Shown here: positions 8,107 to 14,637 of the stretch, piece by piece | Layout: each line of letters opens with the position of its first letter | How positions within the stretch are numbered: the first letter of the stretch is position 1 | Assembly: GCA_035294145.1 (NCBI GenBank) | Contig: DATGLL010000088.1 | Coordinates: 1 to 50,457 of the forward strand | Origin: CADDZO01 sp035294145 | GTDB lineage: Bacteria > Chloroflexota > Dormibacteria > Dormibacterales > Dormibacteraceae | Direction of reading: 5' to 3' | Length of the DNA stretch: 50,457 bases | The notes under the pieces: generated by a model | What the model was told of the DNA's origin: nothing | The model's input: only the letters and a program-made list of their open reading frames with translations | The model's database searches: none | Made by a program: the position numbers and the translations under genes

Positions 8107-8852
8107 CTGGACATCTCCTTGGCAATCCTCGGCACCACGGCACGCACGGTCGTCCCCCTGCCGCCGCGGCTGATGATGTTGACCTTGCCTCCGAGCAGGG
8201 CTGCTCGCTCACGCATGCCCAACAGCCCCATCCCACTCCGCTGCTCGTCCCCGAGCCCCTGGATGCCTCGACCGTCGTCGCGCACGGTGAGGGCCACCCC
8301 GTCGCCCACCGCCTGGAGCAGGACGTCCACCCGAGCCGCCCCGCTGTGCAGACGAACGTTGTTCAGCGCCTCCTCGACGATGCGGTAGAGGTTGTGAGCG
8401 GTGGCGGCGGAGAGACGGGAAGGCCACCGGGCGGAGACCCTGAGCTTCGAGCGGATGCCCGTGCTGCGCTCGAAACGGCCCAGCAGTTGGCGGACGCTCT
8501 GGACGAAGCAACTGTCAATGGAAGGCTCCTCCCTCAGCTCGTAGAGGAGCTGACGAAGGTTCGTCAACACCTCGCGAGTCGATTCCTGGAGGTGATCGAC
8601 GCGCTCCACGACCTGACGCTGGTCGGACTGGTCGAGCTTGAAGCTCTCCATGTCGACCACCATCTGGGTCAGGATCTGGGCAACCGAGTCGTGCAACTCC
8701 CTCGCCAGCCGCCGCTTTACCTCGCTTTCCGCGCGCCGGGTCAGCTCGTCCAGCCCGAGACGCGCCAGATCCTCCTCCCGGCCCTGACCGGGACCTCGGT
8801 CCTCGTCGCGCCTCGTCTGCCACGACACCCTTCGTGAACCCTCCTCTCGCAT
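8103..8852 (-). CDS. Soluble sensor histidine kinase (HisKA_3, NarX/DegS type)
   Basis: Kinase of 249 residues that phosphorylates the coupled NarL-type regulator. The dimerisation/phosphoacceptor box is RRLARELHDSVAQI with His54. The ATPase domain follows, with N box around NLYRIVEEALNNV, G1 region VRDDGRGI and G2 region GMGLLGMRERAALLGG. There is no membrane segment and no PAS, GAF or HAMP domain; only about 45 charged residues precede the H box, so it is cytosolic and its signal input is unclear. The start at ATG 8852 has GGAGG four nucleotides upstream. A promoter and a palindrome lie about 90-135 bp upstream. Confidence 0.93.
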   Translation of the reverse strand: MREEGSRRVSWQTRRDEDRGPGQGREEDLARLGLDELTRRAESEVKRRLARELHDSVAQILTQMVVDMESFKLDQSDQRQVVERVDHLQESTREVLTNLRQLLYELREEPSIDSCFVQSVRQLLGRFERSTGIRSKLRVSARWPSRLSAATAHNLYRIVEEALNNVRLHSGAARVDVLLQAVGDGVALTVRDDGRGIQGLGDEQRSGMGLLGMRERAALLGGKVNIISRGGRGTTVRAVVPRIAKEMSR

Positions 8853-8940
8853 TGGACCTCCGTAGCCTCTCGGCACAGGTCGGCGGTCCGTGCCCCGGGA
8901 CCCTCTTCCGTTGCCAGCCCACCGCTAATGGGCCAAGTGA

Positions 8941-8970
8941 ACTAAACCCTTTCGGAAACGCTGAAGTCAA
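8941..8970 (-). promoter_or_regulatory. Sigma-70-type promoter of the kinase/regulator operon
   Basis: On the minus strand TTGACT (8965-8970) and TTTAGT (8941-8946) are separated by 18 nt, five and four matches to the consensus. The predicted start would lie near 8934 and leave a leader of about 80 nt before the kinase ATG. The -35 hexamer touches the perfect palindrome at 8970-8987. Confidence 0.55.
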
Positions 8971-8987
8971 TGGTCAGAACTGACCAT
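8970..8987. promoter_or_regulatory. Perfect 8+8 bp palindrome, candidate operator
   Basis: ATGGTCAG-AA-CTGACCAT: two perfect 8-base arms around a 2-base centre. It ends exactly where the -35 hexamer of the kinase promoter begins, the position expected for an activator or repressor dimer. A NarL-type regulator binding its own promoter is the simplest reading, but the protein that binds is unknown. Confidence 0.5.
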
Positions 8988-9021
8988 TCTCCGGCCAGTC
9001 TGTCCCAGACCGGGAACATCG

Positions 9022-9115
9022 CCCGGCCCCGGGACACCACCATCTGCCGATCAGGGGCAGGGTGGTGGGCGGGCCCCCAGCTTGCCCCTGGGCAGATCCC
9101 CCGGACCCGGGACAC
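9022..9115. repeat. Two direct copies of a 16-mer in the divergent intergenic region
   Basis: CCCGGCCCCGGGACAC at 9022-9037 and CCCGGACCCGGGACAC at 9100-9115 differ at one position and start 78 bp apart. An inverted TGTCCC lies at 9001-9006. The copies contain CCGGG palindromic cores. They lie between the kinase operon and the divergent membrane protein gene, so they may be regulator sites; no binding protein is known. Confidence 0.4.
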
Positions 9116-9152
9116 AGGTCCCATTGGCTTCCCGCGCCCAAAGCGATCATGC

Positions 9153-9180
9153 TTGGGAAAAGTCACGAAGCCGATATTGT
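9153..9180 (+). promoter_or_regulatory. Possible promoter of the small membrane protein gene
   Basis: TTGGGA (9153-9158) and TATTGT (9175-9180), four of six matches each, separated by 16 nt. Expected start near 9187, giving a leader of about 44 nt before the ATG at 9231. This stretch is locally AT-richer than its surroundings. Confidence 0.4.
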
Positions 9181-9230
9181 GGTGACCTGGGGGGATGTAG
9201 GCTTCGTAGCGAGTATTGGGGATAGGGAAG

Positions 9231-9572
9231 ATGGATCGAAAAGGACGCGGCCTCATCTTCTACCGAATCGTCCTGCCCATCTGCACGGGCCTGAACCTGG
9301 CCCTGGGCATCCTGATGCTGGCGCTGCTGCGCCCCAGCAGCTGGCTGAACTGGATGGAGCTGGTGACGGGCGTGCTCTGCTGCGTCATCGCTGGGTCGCT
9401 GGCCGCGGCCGGGGCCTCGAGGTCGTATTGGGGCTCGGCCATGGAGCGCCAGGTCTCCGCCTGGCGACGCGTCATCGACGCCATCTTTCGCTGGATCGAG
9501 GAGGCCCCCGTGCCCGTGGACTCCATCCACACCCTGAAGCGCTCCCTAGACGAGGCCATCGCCTCGGAGTAG
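9231..9572 (+). CDS. Small two-helix membrane protein of unknown function
   Basis: A 113-residue protein that I do not recognise. It has a basic N-terminus (MDRKGRG), two transmembrane segments (about residues 14-34, rich in Leu/Ile, and 45-65, around ELVTGVLCCVIAGSLAAAGA), then a cytosolic amphipathic tail with many charged residues ending in TLKRSLDEAIASE. ATG 9231 is preceded by GATAGGGAAG; an upstream in-frame TTG at 9216 is less likely. It is divergent from the kinase operon and shares an intergenic region with repeated motifs, so co-regulation is plausible but unproven. Confidence 0.7.
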   Translation: MDRKGRGLIFYRIVLPICTGLNLALGILMLALLRPSSWLNWMELVTGVLCCVIAGSLAAAGASRSYWGSAMERQVSAWRRVIDAIFRWIEEAPVPVDSIHTLKRSLDEAIASE

Positions 9573-9604
9573 GGGGCAAGCGACCGGGGCTCGGCCCGAC
9601 GCCC

Positions 9605-11014
9605 TCACCGGTCCTCCTCCTGACGCGGCGATCGGGCAAGGGCGAAGCAGAGCCGGGTGGCGTCAACCGTCCCCAGGCCGCTGGCGAGGTCGTAGCCGGG
9701 CCCGGCCTTGAAGCCGGGCACCGTGACCCATCGGCCTTCCTCGTCCCGGAACGACTCGCGGTTGTCGCCGATGGTCACGTCCACGATCCCGGCCCCGGGG
9801 CCGAGGGCGGCCAGAGCGTACAGCCGCCCGTTCACCCATCCGAGCCGAGCGCCACCGAGCTGATCCGCGATCGCGACCAGCCCCGCGAAGAGCGGGGCCG
9901 CCTCGCTGGTCCCCCCCAGAAGGTGGTAGCCGGGCTGGGCCCAGTCGCTGGCGAAGCTCCAGTAGACGACGACCGCCCCGTCGATGGCGGCGCTCAGGCT
10001 GATGTCGGGCACGCCCCGGTGATCCCCGACCGTCCCGGCCACGCCGTCCTGGAAGGCCGGCCGGGGGAAGAGACGCGAGCGCCCACCACCGCTGGCGCCG
10101 AGGGTGGTCCGCGGATCGCCGCCCACCACCGAGCCCGGCTCGTCCCAGACCGTGTCGGGCGCCTCCCTGGCACCGGCGCCGTCGAGCCGCAGACGGGTCC
10201 CCCCAACCGAGGTGACCAGCGGGTCCGAGGCCGGCCAGGCGACCACCGGGTCGCGGTAGCAGCAGCTCCCGTCCGGGAGCACCTGCGTGGCGCCGGTGTC
10301 GCCCGAGGCCGCCACCACGGTCACTCGCCTGGCTCGAGCCAGCTCCAGCCCCCGACGGAGGGAGGGCATCGCCCCTGGAGGGAAGGCAGGTTCCGCCTGG
10401 CCGAAGCTGGCCACGATCACGTCAGCGAGGTCGTGGGCGACCACTAGCTCCTCGGCCCGTTCGACCTCCGCGAACGCCTGCAACCCACCATCCCCGACCG
10501 GCACCGCCACCACCAGGAGCCCGGCCCCAGGCGCCATGACGTGGGCCCACTCGACGTCGAGCGAGGTCTCCTCGGCCCAGGCTGTCGCGTCGGGATCGGC
10601 TCCGTCGAAGGCGGGCAGGCCCGGGAGCGCGATCACCCGCAGCGAGGGGGGGTCGGGCAGCGACAACGCCCGATCGAACTGGGCCAGGTCGTGCCGGAGG
10701 GTGGGGGATCCGTAGGGATCGATCACCGCGATCGTGCGCCCCCGGCCGTCCAGCCCCCGGGCGAGGAGCGGCAGCAGGTCGTAGGCCCGCCGCACCTGGT
10801 CCGGCTCGTAGCAGGCGAGGTGGAGGAGCTGCCGGCAGGTCGCGGTGCTCGGCGGGCCTCCAGGGGCAGGGCTGGGGAGGGCCAACGAGAGGCTGGGGCG
10901 AGGCAGGAGACGCCGAGCCGGACCCCCTCCTCCCATCGCTCCGATCGCGACCAGCGCGACCAGCGTGCACGCCAGGGCCCGAGCCGAGGCACCAGGAGCA
11001 CCAGGACGAGTCAT
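9605..11014 (-). CDS. Secreted S53 (sedolisin/kumamolisin-type) serine-carboxyl peptidase
   Basis: Exported acid-type endopeptidase, 469 residues. A signal peptide is visible (basic start, then ALACTLVALVAIGAMG). The catalytic set is present: Glu149 and Asp153 in AEETSLDVEWAH (ExxxD motif), oxyanion Asp239 in AASGDTGA, and Ser370 in GGTSEAAP (family SGTSxxxP). The C-terminal calcium-site region contains DVTIGDN and GPGYDLASGLGTVD. The long N-terminal pro-kumamolisin domain that normally keeps the enzyme inactive is missing; only about 55 residues separate the signal peptide from the catalytic domain. Start at ATG 11014 with GGGGAGG three bases upstream. It may be activated differently, or inhibited by another protein. 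Confidence 0.88.
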   Translation of the reverse strand: MTRPGAPGASARALACTLVALVAIGAMGGGGPARRLLPRPSLSLALPSPAPGGPPSTATCRQLLHLACYEPDQVRRAYDLLPLLARGLDGRGRTIAVIDPYGSPTLRHDLAQFDRALSLPDPPSLRVIALPGLPAFDGADPDATAWAEETSLDVEWAHVMAPGAGLLVVAVPVGDGGLQAFAEVERAEELVVAHDLADVIVASFGQAEPAFPPGAMPSLRRGLELARARRVTVVAASGDTGATQVLPDGSCCYRDPVVAWPASDPLVTSVGGTRLRLDGAGAREAPDTVWDEPGSVVGGDPRTTLGASGGGRSRLFPRPAFQDGVAGTVGDHRGVPDISLSAAIDGAVVVYWSFASDWAQPGYHLLGGTSEAAPLFAGLVAIADQLGGARLGWVNGRLYALAALGPGAGIVDVTIGDNRESFRDEEGRWVTVPGFKAGPGYDLASGLGTVDATRLCFALARSPRQEEDR

Positions 11015-11157
11015 GCACCTCCCCACAGCTCATTGCGATGACGTCGTCCTCGAGGCCGGGCGCGACCGGCCCCTGGACGCCGGCGGGTCAGGATAGGGTC
11101 CGCGACCGCCAAAGGCAAGCGGTGAACGGCCCAGGTCGTGCCCCAGAATGAGCAGTG

Positions 11158-12201
11158 ATGGCGGGGTATCGCGTCCTCGATCCCGAAGGCAACCTGCTCG
11201 ATGGGGCCCACCCCCGGCTGAGCCTGGAGGAGACAGTGGAGGGCCTCCGCTGGATGCTGCTGAGCCGCGCGGTCGACGCCCGTGCCACAGCGATGCACCG
11301 CCAGGGCAGGTTCGGCACCTACAGCCCCGTCCGCGGCCAGGAGGCGAGCGTGGTCGGTAGCGCGATGGCCCTGGACCCCAGCGTGGACTGGATCGTCCCC
11401 TCCTACCGCGAGCTGCCGGCCCTGGTCCGCCATGGGATGCCCCTGGAACGGGTGCTCGCCGGCTACCTGGGCAAGGGCAAGGCGGCGCGCATCCCAGACG
11501 AGGTCCGCCTCCTGCCCAACCAGGTGGCCCTCGCCACCCAGCTGCAGCACGCGGTGGGCCTCGCATGGGGGCTCGCCCTTCAGCGCAGGCCGGGGGTGGT
11601 GATGGCCTACTGCGGGGAGGGGGCCTCCAGCGAGGGTGACTTTCACGAGGCGTGCAACCTGGCCGGGGTCAAGCGCGCGCCGGTGATCTTCGTCCTGATC
11701 AACAACCAGTGGGCGATCTCGACCCCACGCTCGGCCCAGAGCGCGGGCGAGCTGCACCGCCGGGCCGAGGGCTACGGCTTCCCCGGCCTCCAGGTGGACG
11801 GAAACGACCTGCTGGCCGTGTACGAGGTGGCGGAGGAGGCGGTGAGGCGAGCCCGAGCCGGCCAGGGCCCGACCCTGATCGAGTGCCTCACCCACCGGCA
11901 GAGCTTCCACAACACCACCGACAACCCACGCCGGTACCTGCCCGAGGGATGGCTCGAGCAGGCCGAGCGGGAGGACCCGATCCGTCGCATCGAGGCCTAC
12001 CTCGCCGCCCAGGGGATGTGGGACGACGCCACCCGCGCGGCGGTCGAGGCGGAGGTGATCGAGCAGGTCGAGGAGGCCCTGGAGGCGGCGCTGGCCATGC
12101 CGGCAGCATGTCCGACGGACCTGTTCGACGACGTCTACGCCGATCCTCCCCAGCGGGTGCGCCGGCAACGGGAGGAGCTGCTGGGCCGGACCGAGGACTG
12201 A
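11158..12201 (+). CDS. 2-oxoacid dehydrogenase E1 component, alpha subunit
   Basis: Thiamine-diphosphate-dependent E1 alpha of a pyruvate, branched-chain 2-oxoacid or acetoin dehydrogenase complex. It decarboxylates the 2-oxoacid and passes the acyl group to an E2 lipoyl domain. The ThDP/Mg motif is GEGASSEGDFHEACN (153-167) followed by INNQWAIS (181-188). The usual first motif residues are GDG; here Glu154 replaces Asp. The phosphorylation-loop-like region HNTTDNPRRY matches bacterial E1 alpha. The 347-residue length is normal. ATG 11158 directly follows an in-frame GTG; no strong RBS. The beta subunit gene follows after 18 bp, but no E2 or E3 gene is present in the window. Confidence 0.92.
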   Translation: MAGYRVLDPEGNLLDGAHPRLSLEETVEGLRWMLLSRAVDARATAMHRQGRFGTYSPVRGQEASVVGSAMALDPSVDWIVPSYRELPALVRHGMPLERVLAGYLGKGKAARIPDEVRLLPNQVALATQLQHAVGLAWGLALQRRPGVVMAYCGEGASSEGDFHEACNLAGVKRAPVIFVLINNQWAISTPRSAQSAGELHRRAEGYGFPGLQVDGNDLLAVYEVAEEAVRRARAGQGPTLIECLTHRQSFHNTTDNPRRYLPEGWLEQAEREDPIRRIEAYLAAQGMWDDATRAAVEAEVIEQVEEALEAALAMPAACPTDLFDDVYADPPQRVRRQREELLGRTED

Positions 12202-12219
12202 GGCACGAGGAGGCAGGCG

Positions 12220-13197
12220 GTGGCGTCACTCACCATGGTCGAGGCCATCCGGGACGCGCTCGCCTACGAGATGGAGCGGGACGAGCGGGTGATGGTGCTA
12301 GGGCTCGACGTGGGCCGGTTGGGCGGGGTGTTCCGGGCCACCGAGGGGCTCTTGGAGCGCTTCGGGCCGGACCGGGTGGTGGACATGCCGCTGGCCGAGG
12401 GAGCCATCGTCGGTAGCTCCCTGGGCTTGGCCCTCAGCGGCCTGGTGCCGGTTCCCGAGATCCAGTTCTTGGGCTTCACCCACCAGGCGTTCCACCAGAT
12501 CGGCCCCCAGCTCGCCCGCTACCGCTTCCGCAGCCGCGGTCGCTACCACTGCCAGGTCACGATCCGGGCCCCGTTCGGCGGGGGGATGAGGACGCCCGAG
12601 TTCCACCCCGACGCCATCGAGGCCCAGTTCGTCCAAACGCCTGGCATCAAGGTGGTCTGCCCGTCAACGCCAGCCGAGGCTCGGGGGCTGCTCCTGTCCG
12701 CCATCCGCGACCCGGACCCGGTGCTGTTCATCGAGCCGCAACGGCTGTACCGCCGCGGCCGTGAGGAGGTCCCCGAGGGCGACGTCACCCTGCCCTTCGG
12801 GCGGCTGAGGGTGGCGCGTCCTGGCTCTGACCTGACCCTGATCGCTTGGGGTGCCGCCGTGGAGCTGTGCCTTCGCGCTGCCCAGCGCCTCGAGGAGGAG
12901 GGTATCTCGGCCGGCGTGCTCGACCTCAGGACGCTGGTCCCCCTGGACGTCGCCGGCCTGGTGTCCGAGGTCTCACGTACCGGACGGGCGGTCGTGGTGC
13001 ACGAGGCCCCTCTCTCAGCCGGGTTCGGAGCCGAGATCGTGGCCACCCTCCAGGAGGAGTGTTTCTACTCCCTCGACGCGCCCATCGCGCGGGTCGCGGC
13101 CTCGGACATCCCCTACCCCACCGGCCCGCTGGAGGCCTGGTACCTACCCACGGTCGAGCGGGTGGTGGAGGCCGCCCGCCACACGGCCACGAGGTAG
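12220..13197 (+). CDS. 2-oxoacid dehydrogenase E1 component, beta subunit
   Basis: Partner of the preceding alpha subunit; together they form the alpha2beta2 E1. The 325 residues cover the pyrimidine-binding domain (MVEAIRDALAYEMERDERV, then the Glu-containing segment MPLAEGAIVGSSLGLALSG) and the transketolase C-terminal domain (LIAWGAAVELCLRAA, DLRTLVPLDVAGL, VVVHEAPLSAGFGAEI). GTG start at 12220 with AGGAGG six nucleotides upstream. The sequence resembles branched-chain/pyruvate E1 beta; which substrate is used cannot be decided by eye. Confidence 0.93.
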   Translation: MASLTMVEAIRDALAYEMERDERVMVLGLDVGRLGGVFRATEGLLERFGPDRVVDMPLAEGAIVGSSLGLALSGLVPVPEIQFLGFTHQAFHQIGPQLARYRFRSRGRYHCQVTIRAPFGGGMRTPEFHPDAIEAQFVQTPGIKVVCPSTPAEARGLLLSAIRDPDPVLFIEPQRLYRRGREEVPEGDVTLPFGRLRVARPGSDLTLIAWGAAVELCLRAAQRLEEEGISAGVLDLRTLVPLDVAGLVSEVSRTGRAVVVHEAPLSAGFGAEIVATLQEECFYSLDAPIARVAASDIPYPTGPLEAWYLPTVERVVEAARHTATR

Positions 13198-13296
13198 CGT
13201 GGCCCAGCGCCCGGGCCACCGAGGTCGCCCATCCCCGGCCCAGCTCTCAAGCCGTCTGCGGGGCACGCTCGCCGCCCCCTGCCGGCTCGCCCCCGG

Positions 13297-13760
13297 GTCC
13301 AGGGCGAGCTGATCCTGGCCCGCCTCCGCCTCCTCCGCACCCTCCTGGCCGGCATCGCCAGCCGGGAGTGCCCCCCCGAGCGCCCCCCCTCCCCCGCCTC
13401 GGCCGGCAGGCCAGCTGGGCCCCGGTCTGGGCCGAGGTCATCCCCATCCGGGATCGCGCCACCGGCTTGAGCAGGGACCGAGCGCGGCGCCGCCCCTCGC
13501 CCGGGCCTCCGGCGTCTCCCCATCGGTCGGCTTCCGCGGGGCCGCCAACCCCCGCCTCCGCAAGGCCCTCCAGACCTTCGCCGACCACGTCCGCTGCGCC
13601 CGCCCTGGGCGGCCCCGCTCTCCGCCCGGGCCCGGACTCGGGGCATGCCTGGCATCCCCATGCCCTCCGCATCCTCATGCGCGCCTGGCGGCGGGTGATC
13701 CTGGGCCTGCTGGCACCCCCATCAGCCCGACGGCCCAGTTCGCCACCGTGCCGCCACCAC
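13297..13760 (+). pseudogene. Decayed IS110-family transposase
   Basis: Fragments of an IS110/IS116/IS902-type transposase are spread over three frames. At 13297 the frame reads VQGELILARLRLLRTLLAG, like the family's helical linker. From about 13496 another frame reads SPSVGFRGAANPRLRKAL, then QTFADHVR, matching the C-terminal domain (consensus GxANPxLRxAL). Shortly after, a shifted frame gives PWAAPLSARARTRG, and from 13653 yet another gives HPHALRILMRAWRRVI, a well-known C-terminal block of the family. At least two frameshifts separate these parts and no full-length frame exists. No element ends were identified. It fills the gap between the E1 beta and nei genes. Confidence 0.7.
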
Positions 13761-13854
13761 CCTGGCCGCCACCGAGGGGTTGACCTGGGTAGCTCACCCC
13801 CAGCAGGGTTGGCCCTCGACCGCCGGACGGTCCACTCGGGCCCTGCCCGGGGGC

Positions 13855-14610
13855 TCAGGCCTGGCAGGTTGGGCAATGGTAGACGAGGCGCGCATGCTCG
13901 CCCAGCCGTCGGACCTGCACGGGGCCGCCACAGCGGGGGCAGGGCCTTCCGCCTCGGCCGTGCACCGCCGCCGGTCGGCCGCCGGCGAAGCGGCGCGGCA
14001 TCGCCCCGCCGCGAAGGTTGGCACGCATCCAGGTCCGAGCCAACGTGAAGACGTCACCGAGCTGCTCGTCGCTCAGCTCGGCGCTCGAGCGCCAGGGGTT
14101 GAGGCCCAACTCCCAGAGCACCTCACACCGATAGACGTTGCCGATGCCCGAGCAGACCCGCTGGTCGAGCATCACCTCCCCGATCGGCCTGGGCCCGAGC
14201 GCCCGAGCCCGGGCGACCACGGCCTCGAGCGGGAACTCCGGGGCGCAGATGTCGGGGCCAAGGTGGCCGACGCGGGCCCGCACGTCAGCCACCAGCTCCA
14301 CCACGGGGGCGGCGAAGCAGACCACGACCCACGGGCCAAAGTCGAGCACCGCCCGGGCCTGCCGACATGGCCGCCGCCAGCCCTCCCCGGGCCGGTAGAG
14401 GTGCCAGGCCCCCCGCATCCGTAGGTGGGAATGGAGGACGAGCCCACCCGTGAAGTGCAGGAGGAGGTGCTTGCCAGCCGCCTCGGCCCGTTCCAAGACC
14501 CGCCCCTCAAGACGGGCCAGGTCCGGTGGGCGGGCAGCCAGCACCGTTCGGCCACCGACATGCTCTCGGAGGGCAGCCGCGGTTCGCCAGATCGTGTCGC
14601 CCTCAGGCAT
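13855..14610 (-). CDS. nei: Fpg/Nei-family DNA glycosylase (endonuclease VIII type)
   Basis: Removes oxidised bases and cuts the abasic site by beta,delta-elimination. The 251 residues start MPEGDTIWR; Pro2 is the Schiff-base nucleophile and Glu3 the catalytic acid. A conserved Lys lies in AGKHLLLHF. The helix-two-turn-helix contains VCSGIGNVYRCEVLW. The C-terminal zinc finger has four Cys: CPRCGG and, after about 16 residues, CPTC. The MPEGDT start separates it from Fpg proper (MPELPE). It begins 27 bp after the end of lhr on the same strand, so the two are likely co-transcribed, as lhr and nei are neighbours in mycobacteria. Confidence 0.93.
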   Translation of the reverse strand: MPEGDTIWRTAAALREHVGGRTVLAARPPDLARLEGRVLERAEAAGKHLLLHFTGGLVLHSHLRMRGAWHLYRPGEGWRRPCRQARAVLDFGPWVVVCFAAPVVELVADVRARVGHLGPDICAPEFPLEAVVARARALGPRPIGEVMLDQRVCSGIGNVYRCEVLWELGLNPWRSSAELSDEQLGDVFTLARTWMRANLRGGAMPRRFAGGRPAAVHGRGGRPCPRCGGPVQVRRLGEHARLVYHCPTCQA

Positions 14611-14637
14611 CGTCTCCTCAGGCCATGGCCCCTCGTC

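Noticed and set aside
12846..14048. A 400-residue plus-strand frame running from E1 beta into the next region
   Set aside because: Out of frame with E1 beta. Only its later part overlaps pieces of the IS110 remnant, which also uses other frames.
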